NCBI GenBank assembly: GCA_003427395.1
Contig: BFEA01000121.1
Span: 152,324-202,260 of the forward strand
Length of the DNA stretch: 49,937 nt
Source of the DNA: Chara braunii
Taxonomy: Eukaryota; Streptophyta; Charophyceae; Charales; Characeae
Direction of reading: 5' to 3'
In this document: piece by piece, positions 1 to 10,989 of the stretch
Layout of the letters: each line of letters begins with the position of its first letter
How positions within the stretch are numbered: position 1 is the stretch's first letter
Translations under genes and position numbers: made by a program
The notes under the pieces: generated by a model
Database searches by the model: none
Seen by the model: only the letters and a program-made list of their open reading frames with translations
Told to the model about the DNA's origin: nothing

Positions 1-30
1 TTTTAAGGGGTGTGTGTCTATACAAGGGGA

Positions 31-55
31 GGGGAGAGGAGAGAGAGAGAGAGAG
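31..55. repeat. GA-rich microsatellite
   Basis: A short purine run of GGGA and GA dinucleotides close to the window start. It is simple sequence with no coding content. Confidence 0.8.
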
Positions 56-184
56 CAACAGATCCCCTTAACACGGCTCAGATGGCCCATGCAGGCTATC
101 TGAAGGGTCCTCGCACCCATGTAGAGCAGACTCCCCCAAAAATCGAGGCAGGCAGCGATATGAAGTAGAGCATGAGCTGCCCGA

Positions 185-250
185 ATATATACTCAAGATT
201 CGAGTTCAGGTCTGTGTTTCAGCAGTTATGGGTTGCTCGCGTAGCTAGGA
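185..250 (-). repeat. Degenerate tRNA-derived SINE-like head
   Basis: Read on the minus strand, this stretch has an A-box-like TAGCTACGCGAGCA (rc of about 233-246), an anticodon-arm-like CTGCTGAAACACAG and a B-box-like CTCGAATCTT (near 195-208), spaced as in a tRNA. The anticodon-arm motif resembles the better copies at 1291-1344, 45219-45281 and 46264-46323. I cannot define the body or ends. It may be an old SINE fragment or a chance match. Confidence 0.3.
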
Positions 251-415
251 CCTGTTGGTCTCTGCACGTGAGTCTTAGGGCTTGGCTGCACTATTCACTA
301 AATGTGCAAAATTTGAATGAATCTTCTGCAGAACGTGGAATAATACGCCACTATATGTTTTGTCTTTTGTGCATTTGGTGAGTAGAGGCCCTTAGGGCCA
401 TTGCACGTATTCCTA

Positions 416-517
416 AGAAAAAAAAAACGAGAAAAGAAAAGAAAAACGAGAAGAGAAAAGAAAAGAAAAACGAGAGAACAAAAGCAAAACGAGAAAAGGA
501 AAGCAAAACGAGAAAAC
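416..517. repeat. Purine-rich AAACGAGAAAAG tandem tract
   Basis: About 100 bp made of variants of AAACGAGAAAAG or AAAAGAAAAACGAG, with almost no pyrimidines on the plus strand. This low-complexity tract explains the Phe/Ser-rich open frames on the opposite strand, which I do not call as genes. Confidence 0.75.
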
Positions 518-699
518 ACAGAAATAGTGACCCAAAACCGAGATGCACATACCTGAATTTGAATATAGACTATATATTCTCTGCCCACGCTCACAAAGTA
601 CACGTTTGAGTTGTACCTCTGCATGACGTAGGGTCCCAGCAAATACGCTGGAGGGATCCTTCGAAAAAGAGGCTGGACACAATGAGGACATTAATACTC

Positions 700-960
700 A
701 GATGTACAAACCCCCTCGTAGACTTTCCGGGCCGTCTGGATCGTCAGTGAGGGTGGTAAAAAATAAGGCACTATTTTTTTGGGGTGGCCCAGGGCGTGAA
801 CAAACACCCTGGACCACCCAAAAAAAATTTGGCCATTGGGCTGGGACCCTCACATGCGGACCAAGATCCGGACCCGGACCCCGGACCACGGACGGTCTGG
901 ATCCCTGTCCGGTGGTCCGGATCGTAGCTATGGTTCGGAGTGAGGGCAAAATTCATTTAT
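700..960. repeat. CCGGA-rich dispersed repeat
   Basis: Dense in CCGGACC/GGTCCGG motifs (845-935), preceded by poly-T/G-rich segments. Two similar segments occur at 8020-8240 and 8505-8605; all three contain ATCCGGAC-type clusters, and two carry the GGCTACGATCCGGA-like motif in opposite orientations. The repeated motif makes all six frames open here, so the overlapping frames on both strands are not credible genes. I infer part of a dispersed transposon, but cannot name the family or its ends. Confidence 0.5.
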
Positions 961-1284
961 TCCGCCGTCTTGAAATACGGACCGAGGAGTTCAATGTGCA
1001 TGGAAGCTTGTGGGTGATAAACCTGTGGGGCGGAGAAACCTGGATGGTGGGGACCCTCTGCGAGGGCACCACCCGCCAACCACGATTTGCGGCGAGGGGG
1101 TTGAGTGTGAGCATGTTCATCGCAACCCATTCGGTACGGGACTGATCACGCAGGATTGCCGAAGTCCTGAATACACTATGGCTTTTGAGTACCCATTTGA
1201 CTACGGCCTGTGTAGCCGCGGGCGGTGGCCGCAATATGGATGGCATCGTGCGCAAGTACCAAAACGCCATTGTTCCAAGCGGCC

Positions 1285-1630
1285 AGGGCCTTGCTCAGCC
1301 GATACCCTCGTGAACTGTTGAAATGCAGACCCAAGTTCGAGTTCACTAGGAAACAGATGGGTAGAGTTCAACAGTTCTAAAGTCGAGGCCAACACGTTAC
1401 CAATTTTCATAGCGAATGTTGTACCGGCGGGACGGGTCGGTCAGTGCATTCCTGGGCAAGGGAGATACGCACCTCGGTTTGGACTCCGTTGGCCGCGACG
1501 GACTGCGTGGCTGCGACTTTTGACTGGCTTGTGCTCGATGGTACCGTGATGATACCAGAAGCCCGCGGCCAGGCAGTTAATCCTTCGGGACATCTGAAGA
1601 ACTTGGAACGATACAGAGGTTAGCATGGTC
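1285..1630 (+). mobile_element. tRNA-derived SINE-like element
   Basis: An A-box-like TTGCTCAGCCGATA (1291-1304) is followed by an anticodon-arm-like CTGTTGAAATGCAG and a B-box AAGTTCGAGTTC (1333-1344), in tRNA order and spacing. Downstream, around 1585-1625, the body shares the motif TCCTTCGGGACATC and the following GATACAGAGG with the copy at 46155-46325, whose tRNA-like head has nearly the same anticodon arm. A shared head plus a shared body in two places is good evidence for one SINE family. RNA polymerase III would be expected to transcribe such an element from the internal A and B boxes. The 3' end is not resolved. Confidence 0.55.
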
Positions 1631-1639
1631 CCTGTGCGT

Positions 1640-3500
1640 GCGTGACACACATAAATTGAGGTTGGAGTGTCCCGGTTCTCTTTCCTTTGAGGATGTCGGA
1701 AATCGGGGCAGCTGTTGTAGACTCCTTAACGGACTTTGAATCGCACTAACACTGCTATCTGTATCAATCGACATTTTTCGTGGTGTCAACGCTAACGTGC
1801 AGTTAGGTCTGGAGACAGACAGAGGCGGAAAAAAGGAGGATGAACTTGGACAGGTACTACGGCAGGAGCGTTTGAAGAAAAGGGATGGCAGGAAACGAGT
1901 GTGACAAGAGGGGAGAACAAGGTTCTCGCTCGTTGATTGAATGGTTTAAGGCAAGGAGAGAGATTAACCCGAGGCTTTTAGGACGGGCGGAATCAAATCC
2001 GACTTTAGTTTTCGTGGGAAGTCAGTAGGTTAGGACTTAGCAGCGAAAATTAGTTGCGCGAAAGCGCCGAAACGAATATGGCGTGGAGCTGGAGTTAGCA
2101 CATCCCATGCTCTTCCCAACTGTTCTCCCCGATCTAAGATGCAAATTTGGGGTTTCTGAGTAGGGCAATTCTTATGGTATTGTTAGATTTGGATTTAGTG
2201 GTGTAGGACTAAACTTAGATAAGAAGAGGTGTGCGCGAAGAAACGACGTAGGTGAATATGGTTGGGAAAAAAACTTGATATCTCGTCCGATATTCAACTG
2301 AATCGGGCGAGTGAACAATGGTGAAGTCCGATTTTGGGAATAGCGGATGGATTTTGTGTAGCAGACAGTGAGAGCTACGCCCGAGAGAGGGGGTTAGTAA
2401 GGTGACAATGAATCTAGCTGATTTCCAGCGGTAGGTTCATTTGGATCTTGATCAGTCTACCGACCGAAGTAGCGCGAGGCAAGCTGCGGGGTAGGGGACT
2501 TACTGGTTGCAAGTGTTGCTTATCAGTACGAGCGAGCTAGAGATAGAGGGAGTCTGAGCATGCGCTTTACATGGATGAAACGATTGTGGAAAAGGGGCAG
2601 CGCTGCTAAAACGGTCGTGCTTGTCGTTACGGTCGTATTTCTGGTCACAGTTGCCAGCATAGTGATCGTTTCACTCCACAGACTTCCGCTATTCCGCCGC
2701 TCATCATCTTTCTGTCAGCAGTCTCCTCACCGCTAGTAGTTGCTCGGCCGCCTTGCGCAACAAAAACCTTGTGAACCTGGGTGCTAGGATGGTCAGGTGC
2801 ATCAGGAAGGAGGAATATTATATGCAGTGAGAGGAGCAGCCAAGAGGTGGGAGACGAGGCACGCATCTATTAGCAGCGTGAAGAAAGTGCCATCGACGAA
2901 CTATTTTCCCTGTGACCATAGAGGATTTCGTCTTATCCTGCGCAAGAGGGGTTGCTAAGTCGACTAGACGAGCGTTCGCATTCACTGGGCCTTCGTGATT
3001 GAGGAGGCTGCGACTAGCTCCGGGTGCTAGCGGGAGGCCCACTCGATATCGCGGCATGGCCAGCCTTGGAGAGGCAGTAAGTGCCTCCGTGCTTAAACGA
3101 AACATTCGCTTAGAGTTTTTCTCATCCGAGCAATCAACGTCGCAAGGGGGAGTCGTGGGCTTGAAAGCATACCTGTGGCTGGCTCGTTGCCCATCCAGTC
3201 TAGGGAAGCAGCGGGAGGCAGTCACCAAGTTGGAGATTTATCTGCAGGTTGGTGAGCTGCTCAACTTGACTGAGTGGAGGGTCTGCGAAGATTGCGCATT
3301 TGTCTCTTTGATCAGTGCGTTGCTCATCCTGCCAGACGAAAAGGGCAGCAAACAAGCGAAGCAAGGTTGCAGACTCACCTTTGGCCAACGCACTTGTGGT
3401 CACGAGCGCAGCAAAGTGACAGGGGCTGTTGTAGGGGGAGGGAGCCTTGCTGCAAGTGGGAGAAGCGCCAGAAAGGCAATAGTTGACAGGTTGGCTTCAA
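1640..3500. other. No recognisable gene
   Basis: I recognise no gene or family here. The longest open stretch is 2999-3583 on plus (about 195 codons, opening at a TTG rather than an ATG). Its last 70 bp run into the dispersed conserved module at 3510-3790, so it is probably part of the composite repeat. A weakly similar open frame lies antisense at 13094-13552 in copy 2, which suggests the homology between the two copies extends past the module. Confidence 0.5.
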
Positions 3501-3509
3501 CTGACCAAG

Positions 3510-3790
3510 CTGATTTGCACTCTCGCCGCCATTGCGGGGCCCTCAGGTGCATGAAGGTAACAAGGCTCTCTCCTGCGAGTTAAATCAGTCCCTCTCCTGT
3601 ATCTCGAGAGTCTGAAACCCCTCCTCTGCCTCTCTTACTCTGTCTAGTCTTGTTCTGAGAGGAAGGCGGCTCGGGATTGCAACCCATAGAACTGCATCAA
3701 GACTTTGTGGGGAGTTCACCCACCGAATGAGGGAGCTTTCCCCGAGCCTAGGCGAGGTTATGGAGGCAGGGAATTGTCAGGTATATCTTC
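3510..3790 (-). repeat. Conserved ~250-bp module, copy 1
   Basis: The reverse complement of this segment matches 12955-13220 and 42216-42470. Features shared by all three are AGCTCCC, TCGGTGGG, a GTGGG...CCCAC hairpin, GGGCCCTCAG or the close GGGGCCCTC, and CCGCCTTCCTCTCAG followed by an ACTAGAC-containing purine-rich stretch. GGGTTGCAATCCC is exact in copies 1 and 2 and altered in copy 3. It is better conserved than its flanks. The pyrimidine-rich CTTCCTCTCAG resembles a 3' splice acceptor, but nothing else supports an exon. Confidence 0.65.
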
Positions 3791-3989
3791 TTCTGACTGT
3801 ATGAACCCACTATACGCCTGTTTGACTCTCCTCTTTTAGTTTAACTGTTGTATGAATATGTTCCCCTATGACTTTTGCCGCCTTTTCATAATTCAATCAG
3901 ACTAAAAAGGGGTTATTTTGACTGAAAGCAGATTAAGGGATGAACTGGCGGAAGGTGGGAGGAAGGCAGTTTGCATATGTTTGACCGGG

Positions 3990-4760
3990 TCAATCAAGGA
4001 GAAGGCATTGTTTTTAAGTTGAACGGCCGAGGGCTATGTTTATTTGGTTGTTTTCTGAAGGACCAGGCACTGTTTCTAAGTTGAATGACCTGGTTGCTGT
4101 GTTTATTTCTAAGAGTTTGCCTGGCTGATCTTTGGGACCAAGCATTGTTTTTAAGTGAATGGCTTAGTCTATCAGTTTTTTGGGGGGTTTCTGACTGAAG
4201 TTGGGCTGAAGAATCCAACTTCATGATTTGAATGATTTGAGGATAGGTTAAACATTGTTTCTAAGTTGAATGGTTCAACCTTTTGTTTTATTTCTGAGGG
4301 AGGATTTACGGCTTAAGGCTAAGCATAGTTTCTAAGCTGAATGGTTTAGCCTGAAGCCACTTACATAAGTATTAAACTGAGTATAACAAAAAATACCTTA
4401 TTTATATTTGCATGTGAACTGGCAACAGGACATTGTTTCTAGTTGAATGGTCTAGCGCTAAGTCATATCACTAAGAAGAAGGAAAACCACATAATATAAT
4501 TCGAAGTAGTTTGGGCAAATTGAGCATTGTTTCTTTTCTTTTTGAGAACAAAGTCAAAAAATTATTAAATTTTGGATATTAAACAGTTGAGGGCGACTAG
4601 ACATTGTTTCTAAGTTGGGCGACTAAACGTTGTTTCTAAGTTGAATGGTCTAGTCATATGCCCAAAAAAGAGAGAAGTAGTAGTGCAATCTGTTCGTGTA
4701 TATCCTAAGGCATGCTAGACATTGTTTCTAAGCTGAATGGTCTAGCACCCTGCCATATGT
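3990..4760 (-). repeat. Covarying hairpin array, copy 1
   Basis: Units carry the core CATTGTTTCTAAGTTGAATG (the reverse complement of the copy-2 core) flanked by complementary arms that differ between units. Arms on plus: ACCAGG 4062-4067 with CCTGGT 4089-4094; GACCAAGC 4136-4143 with GCTTAGTC 4162-4169 (one mismatch); GGTTAAAC 4246-4253 with GTTCAACC 4273-4280 (one mismatch); GGCTAAGC 4317-4324 with GTTTAGCC 4344-4351 (one G.T); GACTAGAC 4595-4602 with GTCTAGTC 4648-4655 (perfect, with an extra half-unit between); GCTAGAC 4714-4720 with GTCTAGC 4740-4746 (perfect). Decayed units lie near 4006, 4430 and 4525. Spacing is 55-115 bp. Confidence 0.75.
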
Positions 4761-5039
4761 AAGTTGGGAACAAGAGATAAATCATCTGAGGGTCTCACAA
4801 ACTAATCTATGAGAATTCGACTTGGGGAATGGTGAGAGCACTTACCAATGTGGTTTGGCCTTACATGTGACTGAGTGAGATCACTACTTAGTCTGAGTTT
4901 CAGTTTGATAGGTAGTTGCTTTAGTTGCTCGCCACATGCTAGAGCCGTAGGAGTTGGATCAATTCCTACATTTTCTGAGCAAAGTTTTTTTTTACTTAGG
5001 TTAATTCTCGCATTTTCAAGGATTTTTTCTTATACTTGG

Positions 5040-5620
5040 TCTTGTATAAATCTTGGTAAGTCACCGTCTCTATAGGAAGCGCTGCCAAAATTTCAGAACC
5101 AAGGAGTTAGTTAGATTTTGACTTTTCAAAGTTCAGCTTGTCTAAATTTTATATGGCTTAGTAAAAATCTGGAAAGTTTACTTTTTTAAAGGAGATGCTG
5201 CTCAAATTTTTACTAATTCAGGGAGTTAGACAAAATTGGACTTTGGGAAGTCAAAAGTTATTTCCAGATTTTGAACTTAGCTTCGTATAAATTTTGAAAA
5301 ACTACTTTCTCTACTGGAAATGCTATTGAAATTTTTACAAATCTAAGGAGTTAGTTAAATTTTGTCTTCGCTAAAACTCAAGTTTTACTTTTGAGTTCTT
5401 ACCTAACTTTGTACAAATCTGGGAAGTCTACTTTTTTAAAGAAGATGCTGCCCAATTCAGGGAGTTAAACAAAATTTGACTTTCCAAAGTTAGGTATTGT
5501 TTCAGTTTTCATATTTAAGCTACTATAAATTATGAAAAGGCACTTTTCCTACGGGCAATGCTGCCGAAACTTTCCTTAGTTTAGTGGAGATAAATTATAT
5601 TTTGATAGGTGGCGATTCTG
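5040..5620. repeat. ~120-bp tandem repeat in copy 1
   Basis: Five diverged units are recognisable from GGAAGCGCTGCC-like or GGAGATGCTGC-like motifs near 5077, 5191, 5317, 5442 and 5554, each followed by AAATTT and GGAGTTAG motifs. The same tandem, inverted, is at 10100-10650 in copy 2. The block is AT-rich and non-coding. Confidence 0.65.
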
Positions 5621-6509
5621 ACAATCCACCCTGTATAGAGGAGATTATGCCAATGAATTCTTTGGGCACTGACTTAAGGATAAACTTAGACTTAGTTGGC
5701 AGATAGTTTTGAACAAGGATGTGTTGTGGAGATTTATTCTCCATACACTGATGATATAGCTTGGGCATTGATCGATTTGATTCAAGATTTGGACTAATTT
5801 CGGTTTGATCCCACGAGGATCATCATCTGTTATCACTAATTACAGGCCGGTTTTCGATTCGTCGATTTACGACAACTCCAATCCGTTCTCCTTACCCAAC
5901 CTAAAAGGCTTTAGCCCTGGTGGCTTTTATTGTTTTATTACGGTTTTCACCCTGACTTTTATTGAATGGCAATTTAACAAAGGTATCGAGTATTTATTTC
6001 GGAAGGTTGGATAAAGGATGGGGTTTGCATGGCAAAAGCAAGGGGTAAGTATAGAGAAGAGTTGAAGTTGACCCCATGTAGTGTGTGGACTTTTGGTTGA
6101 TTCCTTGATGTGATTGCAGGTATGTTTTGTGGTTCGGACTTTGGATTTGACTATTTGTGATTACATATATACATATGGCTGAGAGGAGCATCACTGTGAC
6201 CGTGAGAAGTGATCGTCCCATTTTAAATAACCTTTATTTATATATCTACATACCTATACTTGAGTGTTCGCGTGGCTTAAAGTGCCCACGCTTAAGGGTT
6301 TAATTGGGTCTCACATTGACAGACGAAAGGAGACTCCCCTCTTTTACCGTTTTACTTCTTAAAGTTTCTTGGTCGGACGTTATTCCTGGGTCTGGATTCG
6401 AGGGTCTGGATGCGCGGAAGGGATCACCCCCCGTGCAAAGCCTTTTTGCCCTGCCCACCGGGGCACTTAGCCTAAGGGTCGAACGCGTCACGGGGGGCGA
6501 ACGACTGTT

Positions 6510-6785
6510 CCTTTAGTCGTGCAATATCATGAACAACTCGAACTTCACGATACTTCGAGACTGACACTTGAGTGTCATAAGCGGNACTCGGATCCACGAG
6601 GGACCTCTCAATTATGGGCACTACATAGTACGCCATCATTGCAACTGCTTGTGTATTCATGCATTGCTAGTCAATATGAGAAGGCCCTGCGTCTACGCAG
6701 TTTTATATTAAGTCTCGTGCGTGACGCCTACCCGATATCCGTATGGGATGACTACTGAAGGAACTAGGATTGTTGGAGGAGAGTT
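6510..6785 (-). repeat. Partial X segment, copy 1
   Basis: The reverse complement of 6560-6755 aligns with 7625-7815 and also with about 39995-40190. Shared elements include the (A)CACTTGAGTGTC end, a TATGAGAAGGCC/CATATGAGAAAGGCC motif and GTCTCGTGCGTGACGCC/GTCTCGCACGCGACACC. The match to 7500-7620 continues weakly to about 6785 (AAGGAACTAGG). An assembly N lies at 6585. Confidence 0.6.
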
Positions 6786-6900
6786 GGGTACTACAGTGCT
6801 GCTGGGAGGAAGAAGGTTGGGAGCTCTCACCTCGGCTATGGTGGAGCTTTACCTATAGGAGGAGGAGGGAGGAGAAAAGGGTTGAGGAGGGGAGTGGTGA

Positions 6901-7003
6901 GGTACCTACCTGACTATGGTGGACACCATGTTCATCACCTTGATGAGGAGGAGAGTGGCAAGGTACCTACCTGACTATGGTGGACACCATCTTCATCACC
7001 TTG
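6901..7003. repeat. 61-bp tandem duplication
   Basis: GGTACCTACCTGACTATGG begins at 6901 and again at 6962, and both copies continue through GGACACCAT and TTCATCACCTTGAT. This is a recent local duplication with one or two differences. I see no gene here. Confidence 0.75.
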
Positions 7004-7082
7004 ATAGGCGCTGCATCTGGAAGGCTCTAGTTGGGGTAGTGCCACACCAAGGAAGCTCAGGGCAGCGTTATGCATGGCGGCC

Positions 7083-7990
7083 TAATGAGCAGCGGTGTTG
7101 AGCGCATCGGTCCCGCAAGGGGACCCTCCCCGTCGCGTCACGCAGGATTTGTGGCAGGACTTTTCATCCTTTATCGTGGTGCAAATGGAGTTTTCGTCGC
7201 CGCTCCGGTTAAGTGCGCGAGCCATACCTTTCTCGAACCCCTACGACAAGATAGGGCCATGCAAGGTACAACTTACCTCCACCTATGGGAGTTGTCACCT
7301 CCCTTCGGTAGGCGTATCCTAGCCGAGCTATTGAACCACGTGTGAAAGTTAATCAGCTGCAATCGCAGAGGTGGCTCAGCCGAGGGCGTTTCTCGTACGC
7401 TGTGGCATAGGGGCTATGCGGTCCCACACCTCTATCGGACCCGTACGCAAACCGGCGTATTGGGGGGCCTGAAGTCCCAAATGTGATCCGTCGTCGGACG
7501 ACTAGGACGCATCCTACTTACCACGCATTACACCACGCCAAAACAAAATAAATCAATTCACTCACACAAAACAAAAACACCCCTAGTCCCTTTAGAATCC
7601 GACCCATAACCTTTTCACAAAAAATTGGTTGGGTGTCGCGTGCGAGACTTAGAATAAAACCGCGCGGAGGCAGGCCTTTCTCATATGGACTAAACATGCA
7701 AGCGTACGCGAGCAGTCGCAACGATGGAGTATTACGTAGTACCCATAATCGCGCGGCCCTCAGTGATCTCGAGGGTCGCGTTCGACACTCATGTGTCAGC
7801 TTACATGCGCTTTGAGGGGTTAATCTCTCGACAGTAGACAACCGCTAACGCTAGTGATAACCACACCCTCTTTTGCACCCTGCAGAGAGTGGGAGATACA
7901 CAAATTCTGACATGTGGTGGCAAATAGTTCTCGTGGCCTTAGAGGCGAGTTCCATCGACGGCTGCCACAGACTCCAACGTCCAATTACAA
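7083..7990 (+). repeat. X segment, copy 2
   Basis: Aligns over roughly 900 bp with 39495-40400, starting at TGTTGAGCGCATCGG and continuing through CACGCAGGATTT, TACGACA(A)GA(T/C)A, CCTCCACC(T/C), GCAATCGCAGAGGTGG and GAGGGCGTTTCTCGT to a shared TGCACCCTG(C/T)(A/G)GAGAG motif. It looks like an LTR or the 3' non-coding region of a retroelement. In the third copy it begins exactly where the element 4 polyprotein frame ends, which supports that reading, but I cannot see LTR termini. Confidence 0.6.
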
Positions 7991-8439
7991 TAATTCTAAA
8001 AAGTAACATCCTTTTCTCCATGGCTACGATCCGGACGTCCGAACTGCCGTCTAGACGGTTTGGATTCAATCCGGACTCCAGACGTTCGGTTTGGAAGGTC
8101 CGGATCTGCCAAATTTCGAGGGGGAGGGGAAAAAAAAAAACGGTCCAGGACCCTTCCCCATTGAGGAGCCAAGGCCCCAAAATTGTTTTGGGGGGTTTTC
8201 AAGCCCGTTTATGCTTTTTTGGGGGGTCCGGACATGCTCTCTCTTTCTATAGTAATTTATTAGACAACCCCAAGTTTTTAATTATTAATAATTCATTACC
8301 TTTTATTAGTTTTCGAAGTCTTTTTTTAAGCTTTTTTATAGTTTTTGACTTTTAACTCAAGTTCGATTAGGAATTCTGACATGACTCTGAGGCAAAAGTG
8401 GTTTGCATTGTTATTCTGCATAACATACTACTTTTTTAG

Positions 8440-8465
8440 ATTTTTTTTTTTTTTTTTTTTTTTAA
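8440..8465. repeat. Poly-T tract
   Basis: A run of more than 20 T on the plus strand inside an AT-rich linker. It is simple sequence. Confidence 0.85.
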
Positions 8466-8982
8466 TGGTTCGGAAATTTTCGAACCGTTCGAATCCCCCC
8501 ATGTCCAGAGGCCCGGAAATGTCTGGAATTTCGGACGTCCAAAAACTACCGGACACGGGTCCGGTTCCATGTTCGGAAATGTCCGGGTTTGGGCCCAGGT
8601 CCGGCGTAGCGATGCTTTTCTCTCAAGAGCATAATCTATCTAACCCTTACGCACGGCCGCAGTAAACCGCATAAACACTCGATATATATAATATATATAC
8701 AGGGTAACCGGCGTTCGGGACGGGCCGAGCGCCCGAATGTGCGGGACCCCTTGGGGATGCGTTCAGTCGTTCGGGTCGAGCGCGAACCAAAAAAAAAAAA
8801 AAAAAAAAAAAAAANAAAAAAAAAAAAAACTCTCAAAAAAATATATGTTATGAAGAAAAATACAATAAACAACATTTGCATAAGCATTACATCAAAATTC
8901 CTTACCAAATTTGAATTAAAAATAATATACAAAAAATAAAACAAAAAAAATAAAAAAAAATGAAAAGAGAACTGAAATTAGT

Positions 8983-9310
8983 GAGTGAGCGAGCACGTTT
9001 TCGACACCGCCATCTTTGGCGATTTTTAAATTTTTGTTGGCACAGCCAAATGCCCTAAAATTACAAACGTATACTTCACATAATACAAAACTCGTTAAAA
9101 AAGTTTAAAAAAATAATATATATTTTTAGGCGCCGCAATAAAGTGAAAACAAAAAGAAAAAAGTGAAAAAATAAAATAGTGAGTGGGTAAGCACGTTTTG
9201 ACACCGCCATCTTTGACGTTTTTATATCTTTTTTTTTGGCTTAGCAAAATGACTTCAAATTTAATAGGCATGTACCTCACATCATAGAGAACTCATAAAA
9301 AAACAATCAG
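8983..9310. repeat. ~196-bp direct repeat inside the hAT-like element
   Basis: GTGAGTGAGCGAGCACGTTTT near 8981 and GTGAGTGGGTAAGCACGTTTT near 9179 each begin a segment containing GACACCGCCATCTTTG and a later CTTCACAT/CCTCACAT motif. The element therefore contains two diverged tandem copies of an internal sequence, consistent with a built-up non-autonomous transposon. Confidence 0.6.
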
Positions 9311-9365
9311 AGAAAAAAATTGATTTTTAGGCTTAAAAATAATTTCTAGCGGGGGCCAAACGCCA

Positions 9366-9439
9366 CCGGGTTCAGACCCGGAACGGGATCCTAAACGCTC
9401 GTACCTACGGAGGTCGGCCCGGGGACCTCCGTACGTACG
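9366..9439. repeat. Two subterminal hairpins at the transposon right end
   Basis: CCGGGT (9366-9371) pairs with ACCCGG (9376-9381) around TCAG. CGTACCTACGGAGGTC (9400-9415) pairs with GACCTCCGTACGTACG (9424-9439) at 15 of 16 positions around GGCCCGGG. Subterminal palindromes are common in hAT-type elements and may help transposase binding or hairpin formation. Confidence 0.7.
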
Positions 9440-10099
9440 CGCTGGTGACCCTGTATATATAATACGCGACGATCACTTCTCACCATCACAGTGAGACTCC
9501 CTTCAACCATATATGTGTGATCACAGGCAATCAAATCCAGAGTCCGAACCACAAACATACCTGCAATCACATCAACGATTTAACCAAAAATCCACACACT
9601 ACACGGGGTCAACGTCAACCACTTTCTGCGCTCACACCCCTCGCTTTAGCCACACAAACTTCAACCTTTGTCCAACCTCTCATAATAAAATACTCAGTAT
9701 CTTTGTGAAATGACCATTCAATAAAATCCGGGTAAAAACCCAACAAAACAAACCAATTCACAGGGCTGAGCCTTTCGGTTGAATGGCAAGAGTGAATTGG
9801 AGTTGAGTTGTAAACCGACGAATCGACAACCCACCTGTTATCGTGGATCAAGCTGAAACTAGTCCAATCCTGAATCGGAGCAATCAAGAGAACATGTAGC
9901 ACAAGACAGGTCAATCCCCAAGCTAAGCTTATAAGTGCATGGAGAATGATCTCCATGTCAAGCCTTACTCAAGTGTTCTTATAACTAAGTTTTAATATAC
10001 CTCTAAGCAAGTGCCCAAGGAAAGTAAGATATTTGGTACCATCTCCCTTACAAAGGGTGGATTACCAAAAATCCTTCGTATTAGAATATAATCCAACTC

Positions 10100-10650
10100 C
10101 TCTAAACTAAGAAAATTTCGGCAGCGCTTCCTGTAGGAAAAATATTTTTTTAGTACTTATATTCGCTGAAATATAAACACTGAAATAATCCTTAACTTTA
10201 GAAAGTCAAATTTTGTCCAACTCTCTGAATTAGCAAAACCTTGGGCAGCATCTCCTTCAGAGAAGTAGACTTCTCATATTTATACTAAGTTAGATGAAAA
10301 CTTGAAATGAAACTTCGAGTTCCTACCAAGACAAAATTATAACTTCGTAGATTTGCAGAAATTTTGGCAGCGCTTCTTGTAGAGAAAGTAACTTTCCAAA
10401 ATTTATACAAAGCTAAGTACAAATCTGAAAATGATTCAGACTTCCCAAAGTCAAATTTTCTGTAACTCCTGAATTAGCAAAAATTCAGGCATCGATTCCC
10501 CTGAAAAGAAGGCTTTCCAAATTTCTACTAAGCAGATAAAATGCCAGATATAAAACTTAGGCTTTGAAAAGCCAGAATTTCACCAACTCCCTAGTTTCGT
10601 AGAAATTTCGGTAGCCCTTCCCGTAGAGAAAGTAGCTTTTTAAAATTTAT
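10100..10650. repeat. ~122-bp tandem repeat in copy 2
   Basis: GGCAGCGCTTC-like motifs recur near 10120, 10244, 10368, 10488 and 10612, each preceded by AAATTT(C/T) and followed by GTAGAGAAAGTA-like sequence. This is the inverted counterpart of the 5040-5620 block. Confidence 0.65.
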
Positions 10651-10660
10651 ACAAAGTTAA

Positions 10661-10785
10661 TTACAACAAATGATCCGAAAAAATGCGACAGTTGACCTAA
10701 GTAAAAAAAAGTTAGCTCGGTTACAAGAAATGATATCAGAAAATGCGAGAATTGACCTAAGTAAAAAGAAGTTAGCTAAAAAAAT
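10661..10785. repeat. ~65-bp tandem duplication
   Basis: Two adjacent copies share AAATGAT, AAAATGCGA, TTGACCTAAGTAAAAA and AAGTTAGCT. A third partial copy appears to follow (AAAAAATGCAGGAATTGATCTAA). Non-coding. Confidence 0.6.
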
Positions 10786-10989
10786 GCAGGAATTGATCTA
10801 ACTCCTATAGATCTAGCACGTGGTGAGCATCTAAAGCAACAACCTATCAAACTAAAACTCATACTAAGTAAATCTCTTTCTCAGCCACATGCAAGTCCAA
10901 ACCACAATGGTAAGTATTCTCACATGCCCCAAGATTAAACCTTGTTAACAATAGTTCATAGTCTTTCAATGATTTATCCCTTATACCCA

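Larger units (their letters stand above)
3510..6785 (-). mobile_element. Composite hairpin-array repeat, copy 1
   Basis: A long non-coding repeat in minus orientation. Reading from 6785 down it contains a partial X segment (6510-6785), an AT-rich linker, a tandem block of about 120-bp units (5040-5620), a hairpin array (3990-4760) and the conserved module (3510-3790). The same parts occur in the same order in copy 2 (7083-13220, plus), and X, array and module recur in copy 3 (39495-42470, plus). Copies 1 and 2 face each other with their X ends inward, so the region is a very large, diverged inverted repeat. I see no transposase or other coding domain, so mobility is inferred only from copy number and dispersal. 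Confidence 0.6.
8700..9453. mobile_element. Non-autonomous hAT-like DNA transposon
   Basis: The left end reads CAGGGTAACCGGCG (8700-8713) and the right end, reverse complemented, reads CAGGGTCACCAGCG, giving 12 of 14 matching terminal bases. CAGGG...CCCTG termini are typical of the hAT superfamily. TATATATA at 8692-8699 is repeated at 9454-9461, an 8-bp duplication of hAT length. The flanks rejoin into sequence homologous to copy 1 of the composite repeat, which lacks the insertion near 6220-6260. The interior is AT-rich, contains a poly-A run with an N (8790-8829) and an internal direct repeat, and encodes no transposase, so it would depend on an enzyme supplied elsewhere. The TA-rich flank is low complexity, which weakens the target-duplication evidence on its own. 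Confidence 0.65.

Noticed and set aside
698-1145. Open frames on both strands over the CCGGA-rich region
   Set aside because: Result of the repeated CCGGA composition; no motif.
2999-3583. A 195-codon plus-strand gene
   Set aside because: Opens at TTG, has no recognised motif, and its end lies in the dispersed module.
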